64,000 nt of DNA from Antedon bifida. Its lineage: Eukaryota; Echinodermata; Crinoidea; Comatulida; Antedonidae. The stretch is from positions 13,589,501-13,653,500 of the forward strand of contig OY727093.1 in the NCBI GenBank assembly GCA_963402885.1. The letters are read 5' to 3'. Positions 22,328 through 34,800 of this stretch are shown here, one piece after another; position 1 is the first letter of the stretch; every line of letters starts with the position of its first letter. The notes beneath the pieces are model-generated. The model saw only the letters and a program-made list of their open reading frames with translations. It was not told the DNA's origin and searched no databases. A program made the position numbers and the translations under genes.

Positions 22328-24034
22328 TTAAGCAGATGCAAGTGACAAGGTTTCTTGCTTTACAATCGCATTTACTTGATATCGCTCTGCCTCAGCTAAA
22401 TGCATCACGCTAGCATCCACGTTCTCGGACCCATTTTGATGAGGTTCTTCTACAGGCTCGGATTTCACAACTGCAATCCTGTCGCTATCTTTTGAAGCAC
22501 CTTGATTAGTATTATTGTTTTGCAATTCAAGCCGCCTGTGTTTGCCTTTTGGTCCTCGGTGATATTCGTGTGGCTCTCTCTGTCGATCATGCATCTCAAC
22601 TTCTGAGTTTTTAGCAACTTTTTCATTTAGTTGCTGTCGATCTACCATGTTCTGCCTAGTTACCTCTCCTTGCATATTTTGATGTCTTTCTCGCGATTTT
22701 ATTTCCCTCTGCCTTTCAATCTCTTGTCGTTCCTTTTCCTCTACTTCTCTCTGTATTTTCCTCTGCCTCTCCCTTTCCTGCATTTCTTGTTCATGTAGTT
22801 CTCTTCGCATTTCTTTTTCCTGCATTTCCCTATGCCTTTCTCTTTCTTGAATTTCTCGTCGCCTTACTCTTTCATGTATTTCTCTTTCATGTAATTCTCT
22901 TTGCATTTCCTTCTCCTGTATGTCTCTCTGCCTTTCTCTTTCTTGTAACTGTCTCTCTCGTTCTTGCATATTTCTGTGTCTTTCTTTTTCTTGATCCTGA
23001 TGCCTCTCCTGTAAGTCTACCCTTCTTTCTGACAACTGCATTTCTTTATGTAAATTAGCTTGTCTTTCAAATTCCTCCCTCTGGCGGTTTTGTAATTCTC
23101 TAAGATTTTCTTGTTGCTGCTGTAATTGCTGAGCCGCAGAATGAACAGAGATGGTTCCTCCTTGATAGCTTATCTGTTGTTGTGACACTAGTGGAGCAAC
23201 AGTAGCACGTGGCTGAGCTCGGATTAAGTTTGGCAATGGTAGGCTTACACCTATTCCTTCTTGTAAAGGATAACCAGGATGAAACTGCAAATTTGTAGTT
23301 TGTGGGTTTGTTCTTTGAGAAGGAGGACCACCGCGAAGTAACTGTTGAACCGTCACAGAGCCATATCTCTGAGTGTTTAATCTTTGCTGTTCCTTTTGCA
23401 TAAGGGCATCCCTACTTGTTACCTCAGTTCCAGGGAAAATTGCCACGTCACGATTTGCTACTGTAGAAGGGGCTGGATAATGCGGTGGTCGGACAAGCTG
23501 CACAACACCAGGTCCTGCACTAGGATATTCGTAAGATGAAGGGGGAACTTTACTACCCCTGCCAATTGAGTAAAGAGGAGAGTTATCGACCAAGATCATT
23601 CGAGTTCTTGCTTCACTTTCAAGTTGTGACTGGGTAAGGTATGATTTGTTTGATATGAGTTCAATAGCAGGTGGTCTGCGAACTGCTCCTTGATGGTACC
23701 TCTCAGACAGGAACAAATCTTGTTGTCCCATTTTTGCTGCTGCCTCTCTTGCAGCCTCAACAAATGCGTCTCTTCCAGATTCCCTTGTAGCTAGCCGGGC
23801 ATTTTCTATATGGCTCGATAAATCTAGAGGAATAGTATTTTCAATTTGACCAGAGGATGTTGATCTAACTACCTCCATTGCATTAACTTGCTTCTGGCTG
23901 AGGTCCAGTGGTGTGGGTCGTTCTGGCGTTTCTCCTGACTTGCTTCCTCCTACTCTTAGATCTAAGGCACTTGTGTATGATTGTTTATGTTTTTCAAAGC
24001 GTGTATCAGATGATGAGTTTAACATCCGCCAGTT
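22328..24034 (-). CDS. PLDLS gene, last coding exon
   Basis: 1,707 nt, 568 codons and TAA at 22330-22328. Starts NWRMLNSSSD after acceptor TTTTCTCATACAG. Holds both PLDLS motifs, the RE/QE-rich coiled coil encoded by imperfect repeats, and the two VKxE sites. Confidence 0.93.
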   Translation of the reverse strand, partial: NWRMLNSSSDTRFEKHKQSYTSALDLRVGGSKSGETPERPTPLDLSQKQVNAMEVVRSTSSGQIENTIPLDLSSHIENARLATRESGRDAFVEAAREAAAKMGQQDLFLSERYHQGAVRRPPAIELISNKSYLTQSQLESEARTRMILVDNSPLYSIGRGSKVPPSSYEYPSAGPGVVQLVRPPHYPAPSTVANRDVAIFPGTEVTSRDALMQKEQQRLNTQRYGSVTVQQLLRGGPPSQRTNPQTTNLQFHPGYPLQEGIGVSLPLPNLIRAQPRATVAPLVSQQQISYQGGTISVHSAAQQLQQQQENLRELQNRQREEFERQANLHKEMQLSERRVDLQERHQDQEKERHRNMQERERQLQERERQRDIQEKEMQRELHEREIHERVRRREIQERERHREMQEKEMRRELHEQEMQERERQRKIQREVEEKERQEIERQREIKSRERHQNMQGEVTRQNMVDRQQLNEKVAKNSEVEMHDRQREPHEYHRGPKGKHRRLELQNNNTNQGASKDSDRIAVVKSEPVEEPHQNGSENVDASVMHLAEAERYQVNAIVKQETLSLASA

Positions 24035-27000
24035 CTGTATGAGAAAACAAAGAAAATACTATAAATAAGTATATTTTAAAATGGCATAAGTAATTTCCAA
24101 ATAAAGATTGCAAATTCCAAACTCATTGGTAATTTCACAATTCAATGACCTCAAAATTAGTATAAAGTAATTTTATGTTTTGCCTAATTACAATGTCAAT
24201 TAAAAATATAAACTGTAATATTGGATTCATATCTTTCATGTTACATTACAACTATATTGTGCATTGAACATTTTTACCAACTCAAATGGTGTCAAATTAT
24301 ATTTTTAAAAAAACATACCTCTTGCATATTTTTACATAATGGTGATGATAAATCTGAATCTGTATCTGCTGATTGTGTCTCCATAGATGACAAAGACATA
24401 CCATCATCCCCAGCTGGTTTTCCACTTCCTTTTTCCGACATATACTTCCCAGGATTCACATCTTTTTCACCACGTATCTCTGCATGCCTCTGCGCAGCAA
24501 AATGCAGCTCCATTCCGTCAACACTGTTACAGATGAATTCACAATTTGGACACTGAATAAACGTTATAGGATTTCCTTGACACATGCAATGAAACGCAAG
24601 AAGATGTGAAAGACCATCTCGAAATGGTTTAGGAGCCTGCTGCTGAGGCGGCATATTATATGGTTCTTGTTCTTTTTCATTACCAACTTTTATCGATGAA
24701 GACCCTGCACCACAGTTTGTTCCAACAATAACCAAAGGGTCTTTACTGGCAGATTGATCAGTTGGGTTTTCTCCGCGATACTGTCCCGGTTGATTAAGCG
24801 GATTGTTTTCAATTATCATAGCATTCTTTTTCTTTCTTGGTCGTTTTGAAAGGGTTGGATTGTAACCCTGCATCAACATAGGCATGTTGGCCATGCCAGC
24901 AACAACAGCTGGGTTTAATGTTCTGACTTCAGATATTTTAGGAATCGGGATGGTCTTCATAAGATCAATTCCTGGATAACGTATATTGCCAGAAGGAGGC
25001 TGCAGCATGTGGTTTTGAACAACATCTAAAAGTATAAAGATTGTTTTTAAGATTATTATATTTTCATAGCAAACTGTAAAAAGTTTTTATTTTTCCATAC
25101 TATTAATATAAAAGAATGTAAATTTAAATTCCCTTGTTGGATGAAAAAAAGTCATTTGGTTGAAGTTTTTTAACATTACTTTTATAAAATGTGCATAATA
25201 ATATTAAAAGTGCCATTACCACTCCTGGGAAAGGCTTCAACTGGCATTCTCTGCAACGGAATCATCTGAATCCGGGGAAATCCACCCGGAGGTGTTGATG
25301 GAATGAATCCTTGAGGAATGCTTGCTGGATACATAGTCCTTGTGGATGGAGGAACTCCAGGTATGATAACTCCTGTGGGAAGTTGAGTAGCAGCACCATT
25401 AGACACAACAGGGATTGTACGACTGGCCGATGTCTGAATCAGAGGAGGTGGACCAGATTGATGTTGTTGGTCTTGACGTCGCAGTTTAAGCAAAGCTCTG
25501 ATTGTTTCATTTTCTTGGTATGTTCGCTCAGATTGTTGGCTCGGCTGCGGAGATGCTTGACTAGACATGTTACTTTCAGGCATTGGTGTTACCTCATTGT
25601 GTGGCAATTCAACCTAAAAAAATATATATAAATATACAATATTATTTATTCCTCCCAATAGTTTAAATGATATGTAGTAATGTACGGTATTATTATTCAA
25701 AGTTGTTTTGCTTTTTAAAGGAAATTGTTTAACTTCTACATATTACTATTATTGACATATTTTCATGGGATCAACAGTGTTGACTGAACTTTATTTAATT
25801 ATAAGTAATTAACAATAAATTTACATAAATAGGAATTTTCCTGTATAAATTGAAAATTTCATGTTTTAAATACATGTACATTCCAAACACTTTTTTCAAT
25901 AATTCTTCATTTTTCAAACTTTTCTATTCCTTTAACATATGTAAAAAATAGGTTCTACTGTGATATTATGTATATAATTTAATGCAAAATCGCAGAAATA
26001 ATTATTATCATTAAATTTCATTGCGCATATGAATGATAAAATCTGCAAATCTTTGAATCATTCCATTCATAAAAAACGTTGATATCATTTTGCTAAGAAT
26101 TCCTACTAAATTCTTAGCTTGTAAATCCACCATCAGCCTCACAGTTTAATTGCATTTGCATCACAAATTTAAATGGAATGACGTCAACCGCTGACGCTAC
26201 ATAATAAATATAACTGGAATATTTTATTTTAGCTAAAAATAAGCATAGTACTAATGGCTAAGAGTGTAGTTGTTTCGACCGTAGCGCGTCAAATATTTTC
26301 ATTTATCGTTACAGACTCTAATTTAGTGATCACGTTGAAATAATTTGTTACTATTTTCATCACCCAGACATCATATGCACTGCTAAATGACGAACACGAC
26401 AGTTGTCATGACAACAAGGAAATGTGATAAATCCCAGCAGCTAACTAAATTTGCAATTCAAGAGAAAAGTTCCTAGAAAAAATTCTTAGTTCATAGAAGT
26501 CATCCTAATAAAATGTCAAGATAGAATAATGAATCTGATTTGCCAGTGGATGATGACTAATTTAACGTCCGACATCAATATTCTCTGATAGCAGTCTGTT
26601 GAAGTAGGTTACTTTGAAATGTGTCCATGTTTATTTTTATCTAAAAAATGCATTGAAAATTCAACATGTTTATACTAAAAACACATTTTAATATGTATAT
26701 GTTGACTTTGTAAAATAGTCAGTTGAAGTATTTAAAGTTACTGCAACCCAGATCTCTGTACAGTATTACATGTTAACATTTATACAATTTTAGACAATAT
26801 CTAGTCAATTAGTACCGTACTCAAATAGTAGGAAACCTCCCTATTAGGTATCTTAGGGGGATTACATTTTCAAACTAGGTAGTTTAAGTCTGGAAATTTT
26901 TCTAAATTACTAAAAAAAAAAAAAAAATAAGGTTGTGCCTCCACAGAAAAGACTATCTTTTATTTACCTTGTTTGACCCGTACTTTTTTCAAGGCTAGTC

Positions 27001-30000
27001 TATTTATAAATAGGCTATACAATTTTTGTTTTATCAAATGGGAAATACAGTAAATCATCAGGTGTTCACAAATAATTGTCCAAAATCTGTTTTCTTAGAA
27101 TAAAAAAAACCCAAGGATATACAAAAGGTGAGCTGACAACAAATTATAAAAAACTTCCACTTTTGACCGAGCAATACAGTACATACAGTACAGTGCCTTT
27201 GAAACAACAATTAATGCATCATGTTCTTACCTGTGTGTGTCTATTAGTATTAGAAGGTGTAGGCAAGCTAAGTACCCTTGGTGGTCTGTGCATTCCAGCA
27301 GGCATATGCAGTGCTGTTGGTGAGAACTTGTCAGGCTTTGAATGACTGGGCGACGACACATTAATACGAAGAGGACTTGCCGGTAGTGATTGACTGGACA
27401 TATGTAAAGGATTAGGAGAATGGTAGTTAGGACTCTGGCCTAATGACCTAGGTTGGCTTACAGATATCTGGGGTTGTTGAAGTCCTGAGTGGTGCGAAGA
27501 TGTGGATAACAGGCTAGGTGATTTATCACTGGTTGTCTCGGGTGAAGTGTTCGTTGATACAAGATTTGACACTTTAGGTGCTGATTCTTTAGGAGAAGCT
27601 GGTGGTGTAGCTGACACAGAATTCCTGGGGCTAGACATTGCAGGTGACAAAGACGGTTTAGAAAAAGGTGAAACCGGATTTGATCTGTATGGCGACACAG
27701 GTGACCTTGGAATCGGCGATGACGCTGGTGACCTTGAGGGTGACCGTGCTGGGCTTGGTGATCTGGATGATCGTCCATACTTTGGACGAACATATTTAGA
27801 CCCACGAAAAAGTTTTGGATGGCAAGCAGTTGGAAATTTAGGAACAGGAGTTGGTAATGCTGGGCCCCCAGACTCCTGAATCTTTTTGCAAGGTACACAA
27901 ACAACCATGCCAAAAAACGCAGTTTCTCTGCCATCCGTAATAATCTGTCTCTGGCAAATAAAACAACGAACACCACCTGTGCTTGCTTTATATTGATTTA
28001 TATCAGGCTTCTTAAACAAATCTTCAGATGTTGAGGATTTCTGTGAACTTGTATCACTCTGACCTCCCTGTTGTTTGCTCTCATTTGACTGAAAAATTAT
28101 AAAAACAAAAAATTATTTTGACTAAAAAATATAAACACAAAAATTATATATTTATGTATTTAAGACAAACACTAATGATTTTTTTAAATTGATAATTGTA
28201 CAATGAATAACTAGCAACTGAATGAGATCTACTGTATACCTCCAAGCAGATAAAAGCACAATAAATATCATTTATATAAATGTATATATTAAAATTATCT
28301 TTTACTTGATTTATATTCTATTTATTATAACCTCTTAACCTCTTTTCAGATAAAATATTAATAATTTAAATTGTTGTATTTGTTTTAAATGTTTTGTACC
28401 TTATGTTAATGTTTTAAATTTATTTATGAATATAATATATCTGTGTGATCCACTACACTACATTGATATTGAAAGTATTATACATAAAATAAAGAATAAA
28501 AAAATTCATGGTATACCCGGGCCCCTATGAAATTGACACTTTTAATGTGGCAAAACAGCCACTCCTCTGCCTTAACCATGCGGCCATTCACTCACTCATT
28601 AAGTAGCCACTTTGTTTTTGTACCAAAGATATCCCTTTAAATACCACTTTATTTACTCAATTCTGTATTTATATTAACAACTCTAAATGATTTCGTCATT
28701 TAATAGTATTATTCTGCTAAGTAATGGATATATTCCAATCATATGGTTAATTTAATATTGAAATACTTGACTTAGTAAATGAACAATAAAAGTGCTATAC
28801 AGTGTAAAATACTTGACAGAACAATAAACGGATAGACAATACTTGACGGGGCAATAATTGATAGGGCAATAATACTTGATAAGACAATATTGATATTAAA
28901 ATCAGGATGTGGATGTCCTAGGTGACAATTATTTATTCATACATCCTATATTTTAATGTCTCTAAATGATATTATTGTTCGCAGTACTACGAGCGGGATG
29001 AGGATGTATGGGGGCGGTCAGATGAGTACACTCTGTAAATATGGTATTAAGATTATAGTAGGTTTCTTTAGTAGCACAGGATGACATGGCACATACTATT
29101 ACATTTATAGAAAATTATAGTCTAGACTGTATTTTAATAAAAACAAGACATATAAGGGATAATAACCAGATCTCTGCTGGGACAGGGGCTCCTATTTTGA
29201 TAATAAATATTTTCATGTAACAGGACTATGTCTTGTAGTAGTACATCAATTGAATACTTTTATGAAAACATTTTATAACACCACTGGGGATGAAATTGAT
29301 GCATTGCGAATAACTTTTATAATTAAAAAAAAAACCACATACAACAGAATTAATGAAAAAATAATTTCATGATTATTGAAAATTAATACTGTATTGTTTT
29401 TGTTGGTCAACGTTTACAATTTAGAGATTACGTCAAGTATGTCTGCTGTGAAATTAACATTCAGAGTCTAACAATAACATAACATACTGTATTTGATATG
29501 AGAAAACAACAAACATTTGCTGTAAATGTCAAAAGGAATACATAGATGCTATGGTAAAAATTTAAATTTTCTGTATTGTGTAGATTTAAATGTTATAATC
29601 TGCAAATTAATCTTGTAAAATCTTGATTAAATCTTGATAATACTTTAGTCATTACTCCCACACATGCACAAATTTACATTCATTTAAATAATTGATGATT
29701 TAAATTTTTTTTTAATTAGAGTAGTCATTCAAAAACTACTGCACATCAATTTAAAAAGTTAAAAATTTGTTGTTAAGTTTTAAATTATTATTTTTAATTT
29801 AGTTTGTATTGCAGATCTAATTACAAATTGTAATGCAAAAGATAGGACATCAAATTATAAGCTCACCATTTTTAGGCCCTGGGCCCTCCCTATTTCAAAA
29901 TCCAGGATCTGCCACTGTATTGCATAATATTAAAATACAGATTTTCAAGTATGATAATAAATTTAATTCCCAAGCCAACATGTTAGCATATGTCAAGAAC

Positions 30001-31873
30001 ATTACATTGTTACATTAACATTTTCCTATGTTGGACATCTACTAATTGTGGCCATTTCAACCCTGGACAATAACATGCACTTTACATTATGGATCATTAT
30101 TGCATCAACAACTACTGTATTTTCCTTTTTTATTGTATTTGAGACTAAATATTTTTTTCAGATAACTTATTTGGTACATTTAAATACACTTTCGATCCTT
30201 ATGAAAAGTAATCTGCATGATGTGATGCAATTCATTACAATATGAATACTATCTGTCTGATATGTGGGTGGTCGGTTTTTGTTGTTTATTCTGTTTTGTC
30301 TGATTGACTGCTTGTAAATGTACCATGTAATTTTACATATTCATAATTTTTATTTTCTGATAAATGTATTTTAATTTTAGCCCACAACAAATTTAATCAT
30401 ATGTGAACAAAACAATAGTTTTTTTATAATTATTATTATGTGGGATTATTATTCTTTTGAGATAACAATCACAGGACTGTAAGCTAAAGCACCAAAAAAC
30501 AGTGCCACTAACAATTTCTAAAAATGCAGAAGAAAATATACCTGATCTGCTTGTGATGGCACACTCTCCTTATTACTCAAAACTTCAGGTTCCTCATTGC
30601 ATTGTTTTTTAGCAGAAGGTTCCTCTGATAATTCTTGGATTTCTGCCGAATTCTGCAACCGTTTCAAAGAATTCTCATCCTTATTTGCTTCCGCTTCTTT
30701 TGGTAATGGAACTTCAAAATCTAAAATAATAGGTTGTATATTTTGAGCTTCTTTCCTTTCAGATGCGACGCCCATCCCAGATATTCTTACAACCTCTTCC
30801 TGGTTTGTTTTTTGTTTTTCAGTTTTGTTTTGGACACTAATTCGGTCTAGAACCACGGATAGCTGCTTTTTCCTGGAACGTTTTTTCTTTTTTTCCTCTC
30901 CATAAAAGCTGGCATCAATGTTTTCAGGTACTGTGTGTGAGAAGCTTGAGTTGGCATCAGAATCTACCTCGCTGTCAGTTTGGCTCGGACACTCACTGAC
31001 ACTGGATGGCGACCAGGTGGCTAAGCATTCTAGATTTCTATTTGTGTCCGAGCGATCATTGTGTTCCATATGATGCCAGCCTCCGTTCATTGGTATACAC
31101 TAAAAATAGGTTTATACAGTAAATATGGTATCAATAAAATATATTTTCCCTATATTGTACATTAATTAAACTTTTCAACAATAGGTAGGCTTGTGAAGGT
31201 TATTTAACAAACGTTTTATTACATAGATTTTTACTTCCAAATATCAATTAGTCATTGGTTTGACTAATGCTTTTTTATTTTTAAAGTAGACTACCAGTAA
31301 GGCTGAGGAATTTGATTTCCTCATAGAAAAAGAAAAAAACCAGCTAATTTTAATTGCAATATTTATTGCTACAATGCTATCCATAAACAAATTATACAAG
31401 ATCAAAAAACATAACAGACAAAAATATATGTTATAGCATAGGATAACATTTTAAGCTTGAAAGCTTGTTTCAGGCAGGGTCTCTAATTAAACACAAAAGA
31501 CAAAAAAGTAAATAGTACCTCTTGATATGCGTTGTATTCATTGGCCATATCACCATCACGCCAGGCCTGAATGGCACGTTTCTTTACCGGCTTATTATTC
31601 ATTATCGTGCTGTGAACAACATTACGATCACATGGATAACCTAAGGGACTTCTACCATAGGGGAACATATATGGATATGGACGGTTTTTCCCCACGCCAT
31701 AGAACCAGTTTCCTCGAGGGTGACGAGCTGAATAGATGTGCTGTGGAAAAATGCCAAATTCTATACCGTTCAATGGTGCAGCAAAGTTGTTGAGGAGTAA
31801 GGTTTTAAGATGGTGTTGATATGGCTCAGTGCCCTCTAACACGTCTTCCTTCTCTTGAAGTTTACTCTTTAAC
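22328..31873 (-). CDS. Large nuclear-type protein with GATA-like and C2H2 fingers and two PLDLS motifs (unrecognised)
   Basis: Six exons join in phase into 1,525 codons plus stop, without an ATG at the 5' end, so more N-terminal sequence lies upstream. I do not recognise the family. From the first residue of exon 31873: conserved-looking segment with GNWFYGVGKNRPYPYMFPYG; acidic/basic region with KKKKRSRKK; Cys4 cluster C-x2-C-x18-C-x2-C (about 346-371) of GATA-like spacing; Ser-Pro-rich RSPSPARSPSRSP region; KRPRKKK; C2H2 finger C-x2-C-x12-H-x5-H (about 880-902); PLDLS at about 999 and 1026, the CtBP-binding consensus; Arg/Glu/Gln-rich coiled coil (about 1255-1435); VKSEP and VKQE near the end, fitting sumoylation sites. 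Together these suggest a transcriptional co-repressor or adaptor; that role is inference. Confidence 0.85.
24319..25025 (-). CDS. PLDLS gene, C2H2 exon
   Basis: 707 nt. The split codon makes Asp, then VVQNHMLQPP. Contains KRPRKKK and the single C2H2 finger CPNCEFICNSVDGMELHF through QRH. Confidence 0.9.
25220..25613 (-). CDS. PLDLS gene, Pro/Gln-rich exon
   Basis: 394 nt, starting VELPHNEVTP and ending in phase 1. Contains ETIRALLKLRRQDQQHQ and a Pro-rich stretch; no domain recognised. Confidence 0.88.
25614..27230 (-). other. PLDLS gene intron
   Basis: 1.6 kb, AT-rich. A CRE-like TGACGTCA occurs near 26179. No ORF or repeat recognised. Confidence 0.6.
27231..28088 (-). CDS. PLDLS gene, GATA-like Cys4 and Ser-Pro-rich exon
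   Basis: 858 nt, 286 codons, phase 0 to 0. VRCFICQRQII then VVCVPCKKIQ form the Cys4 cluster, followed by a long SP/RS-rich region with many proline-directed kinase sites. Long open frames on the opposite strand here are shadows. Confidence 0.9.
28089..30541 (-). other. PLDLS gene intron with degenerate short tandem repeat
   Basis: 2.45 kb. At 28800-28890 ACTTGACAGAACAATA, ACTTGACGGGGCAATA and ACTTGATAAGACAATA form a loose tandem repeat. Otherwise AT-rich and featureless. Confidence 0.5.
30542..31099 (-). CDS. PLDLS gene, acidic/basic exon
   Basis: 558 nt, 186 codons, phase 0 to 0. Begins CIPMNGGWHHMEHN; contains a Ser/Asp-rich stretch, then EEKKKKRSRKKQ (likely NLS) and a Glu-rich end. Confidence 0.85.
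31519..31873 (-). CDS. PLDLS gene, coding exon with HPRGNWFYGVG
   Basis: 355 nt; acceptor TTCTTGAATAACAG, donor GTACTA. Needs two bases from the preceding exon (xx-G). Reads LKSKLQEKEDVLEG onward. The first in-frame ATG is only at MFPYGR, so upstream coding is expected. Confidence 0.85.
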
Positions 31874-34800
31874 CTGTTATTCAAGAAGAGAAAATAAAAT
31901 TGTATTATATTATACTAAAAATTTATTTATGAATCCAGGAAAACATAGACAGCATTCAACAAATGATTTGTTTTGTTTTTCAAAATCTGCTTAAATTGTA
32001 AATGTTTGTAATCAAATAAAATTTTAATACTAAACGGACTAGTTGTAAGACTGTTAGTACTGTTCCATGTACTGAAGAATATGCTGAGGATTTAGGAATG
32101 AATGCTCACTAATAACAGTATGACCTTTAAAATACGGACTTCACACAAAACTCAAATCAACAGAATATTTTACCATAAACCAAATCAACACCTTATGTTC
32201 CATCGCATACAATAATGTCCACGAAATAATGAAATACTTTGAAATAGTGGTAGTAGAAGATTTAATAAACGGTTTTGATATGAACTCAAGTATGCAAATG
32301 ATCACGGATTAGTGATTATGCACAAGGATAAGATTTCAGACAGTGTGCAACAGACAGGATTAACATGGATTAAAGGGATTACGTTGTAATCCAGAATTCT
32401 AAGAATTCAAATCTATATTTCAATAATTATAATCAAATAATAATTGTGAGATAAAAAAAACCAGCAAATATAATCAATAATATAAATATAATAATATATT
32501 TTATTGGCATTTCGGTCAATGATCCAATTTCAGGGTAGGGAAAACTCTGATAGTTAAAATGGCACAAATTACACTTCTAATATTTTTAATTTAATTTATT
32601 GAAAACGACATAATTTTTATTTTTTTTAAATATGTCAGTGTTATAGTATCATCTGCAATGACGTCAAAGTTTGAAATATTCCTTCCATTTCAAATTCTTT
32701 TCTCAGAATTTGGATACATAATAATAATAATAGTAATACATTTAAAATAAATTTAATCTCAATGTGCCAAGTTTTTTTTATTAATGACTCAATTAAAAAA
32801 CGTCATCCAAATTCTTTCAAATTTTAATTATATGTTCCACTTGTATAATTTATACAGTATTTATAATAGAAAAAAGTCTCTACGCAATTTGCATTATATT
32901 GTGTTAAGCAAACGCCCACACATGATTTGGAATAGATCAAACAAAATACTGCTGGTTTCGTATGAGATGGCATTAGATTATTCTAAACAGATTTAGCAAT
33001 TTGACGTCATCAATTTTTCCTTTACAAATATCACATTAAAATTTCTTTATTCTTAATCATATATTTCAATCTTCAAAATAGAGGAATTTAATTTAAATTT
33101 GTTTTTCCTTTCCTTTTGTGTTTTATTATGGTAATTCAATGCACATGGGGATGAAGAAAAAATATTTACGATACTGAAAACAAACATTATCTTGTTTATC
33201 TTTGGTTAATCTTAAACTAGTGTCCTACATACTTTATACTCTTTTAAGTATACTACCTGTAATCATACCTCCATTCTGTAATGAATTGTATTGTTATCAA
33301 TGCATTTTCATTAGTATTATACACATTGTCCACAAATATAGTATAGGTCAAAGTTCAAACTATGTCAGTACCTACCTCTACTTCCTATTACATAACTACT
33401 CATTAACACTGCTATCCTCCTACCTTAAAATAAGGTCATAAATCCATATTTTAAAAGCATACACAAATATTAATGTTACTTTATACTACAGTACACTGGT
33501 TGTATAGAATAAGCATCTCTCTAGTTTGCTTTACCAGGTAGTAAAGACTGAGCCAGGCTACCTGGTTTCTAAGAAATGACATGCCATGTCTAAGAATTTT
33601 GACAAGCTAGCATATTAATATATTCGCACATTCCAATATCCAGAGGAAATCAGCTGACTCCATAGAAACTATCAATTACACTTTGCTACTTGGTCACATG
33701 CTCATGATGGGAGTAATAACAAGCATGATTACAATATGCTTGGCTCATCTAAGATAATGTTACAAAATATAATCAATAAGAAATTAAAAGATAAATATCA
33801 ATAGAGATTTAATTTAGTGATTAATGATTACAATATGCTTGACTCGTCTAAGATGATGTTTAAAAAATATAATAAATTAAAAGATAAATATTAATAGAGA
33901 TTTAATTTAGTTTTTAGGTCACATGAAGTTCATTACCATAGATATTTTCTACAAATTTTTTTTTTTTTTATTACTTTATTATTGCTTTACTGCAAACCTA
34001 AGAAACATCATATCAAAAATGTTATCGTGACAGCAACCTTTAAAAAAAAACAGCAAAATAGTATAAACGTGCTATAATATAAAGAACATTGTGATATTAT
34101 ATCAATAATCAATATTTTTCACAAAGATATCTCTAGCTGAACATCATCATCAAGTTTTCAACTCGCAATTTATTACTTATAAAATGAACACATAAAATAC
34201 AAATACTCTAAAGAATGTTAGTTGAATAGCAAAATTATTTCATGAGTTGATGACAAGATTGATTGTTCTATTTAATGAGACAGAATAGGAGAGTCAGACT
34301 TTCAACAAATGTTGTTCAACAAAAAATATTCTTCCCATTCATTATTTGTTTTATAATATGCGTATTGTTCTAAAGCTAACTTTAGAATCAGAATCAATGT
34401 CAAAATGAACACTGTAGACAGCAGGCTATTCAGAATGTGGGATCTGATTTTGGCAGCGGAATATAGCAGACGATGTGATGGGATTTCAAACACGCAGTCA
34501 CCAGCCTTGCATGACATAAGATTCTCCCATGTAATAGAAGCATTAAATATAACGTTTAATGTATAATAATAGAACTATACTCAATGGCACAGGATATGAA
34601 ATCAACTTTGGATACCTCAGGTATTAATAAATTTTATCAATTTTTATCAATAAATAAATCCAAAGGAAAACTACTGAAAAAATGACAATGTTGTGGGTAT
34701 CGTGGCTGGATCTCAATGAAGATACAAATAAAATAAGAAAAATCAAATTAATTAAAATTAAAGTAAAGCAGCCAGAAATAAATTGCAGAGTTTTTGAGCA

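Noticed and set aside
27458..27976. Long open frames overlapping the Ser-Pro-rich exon, in a second minus frame and on the plus strand (27502-27879)
   Set aside because: They are shadows of the exon with the Cys4 cluster; only the annotated frame joins neighbouring exons in phase.
33202..33441. 79-codon Ile/Leu/Tyr-rich plus-strand ORF
   Set aside because: Composition is that expected from translating AT-rich DNA; no motif or splice support.
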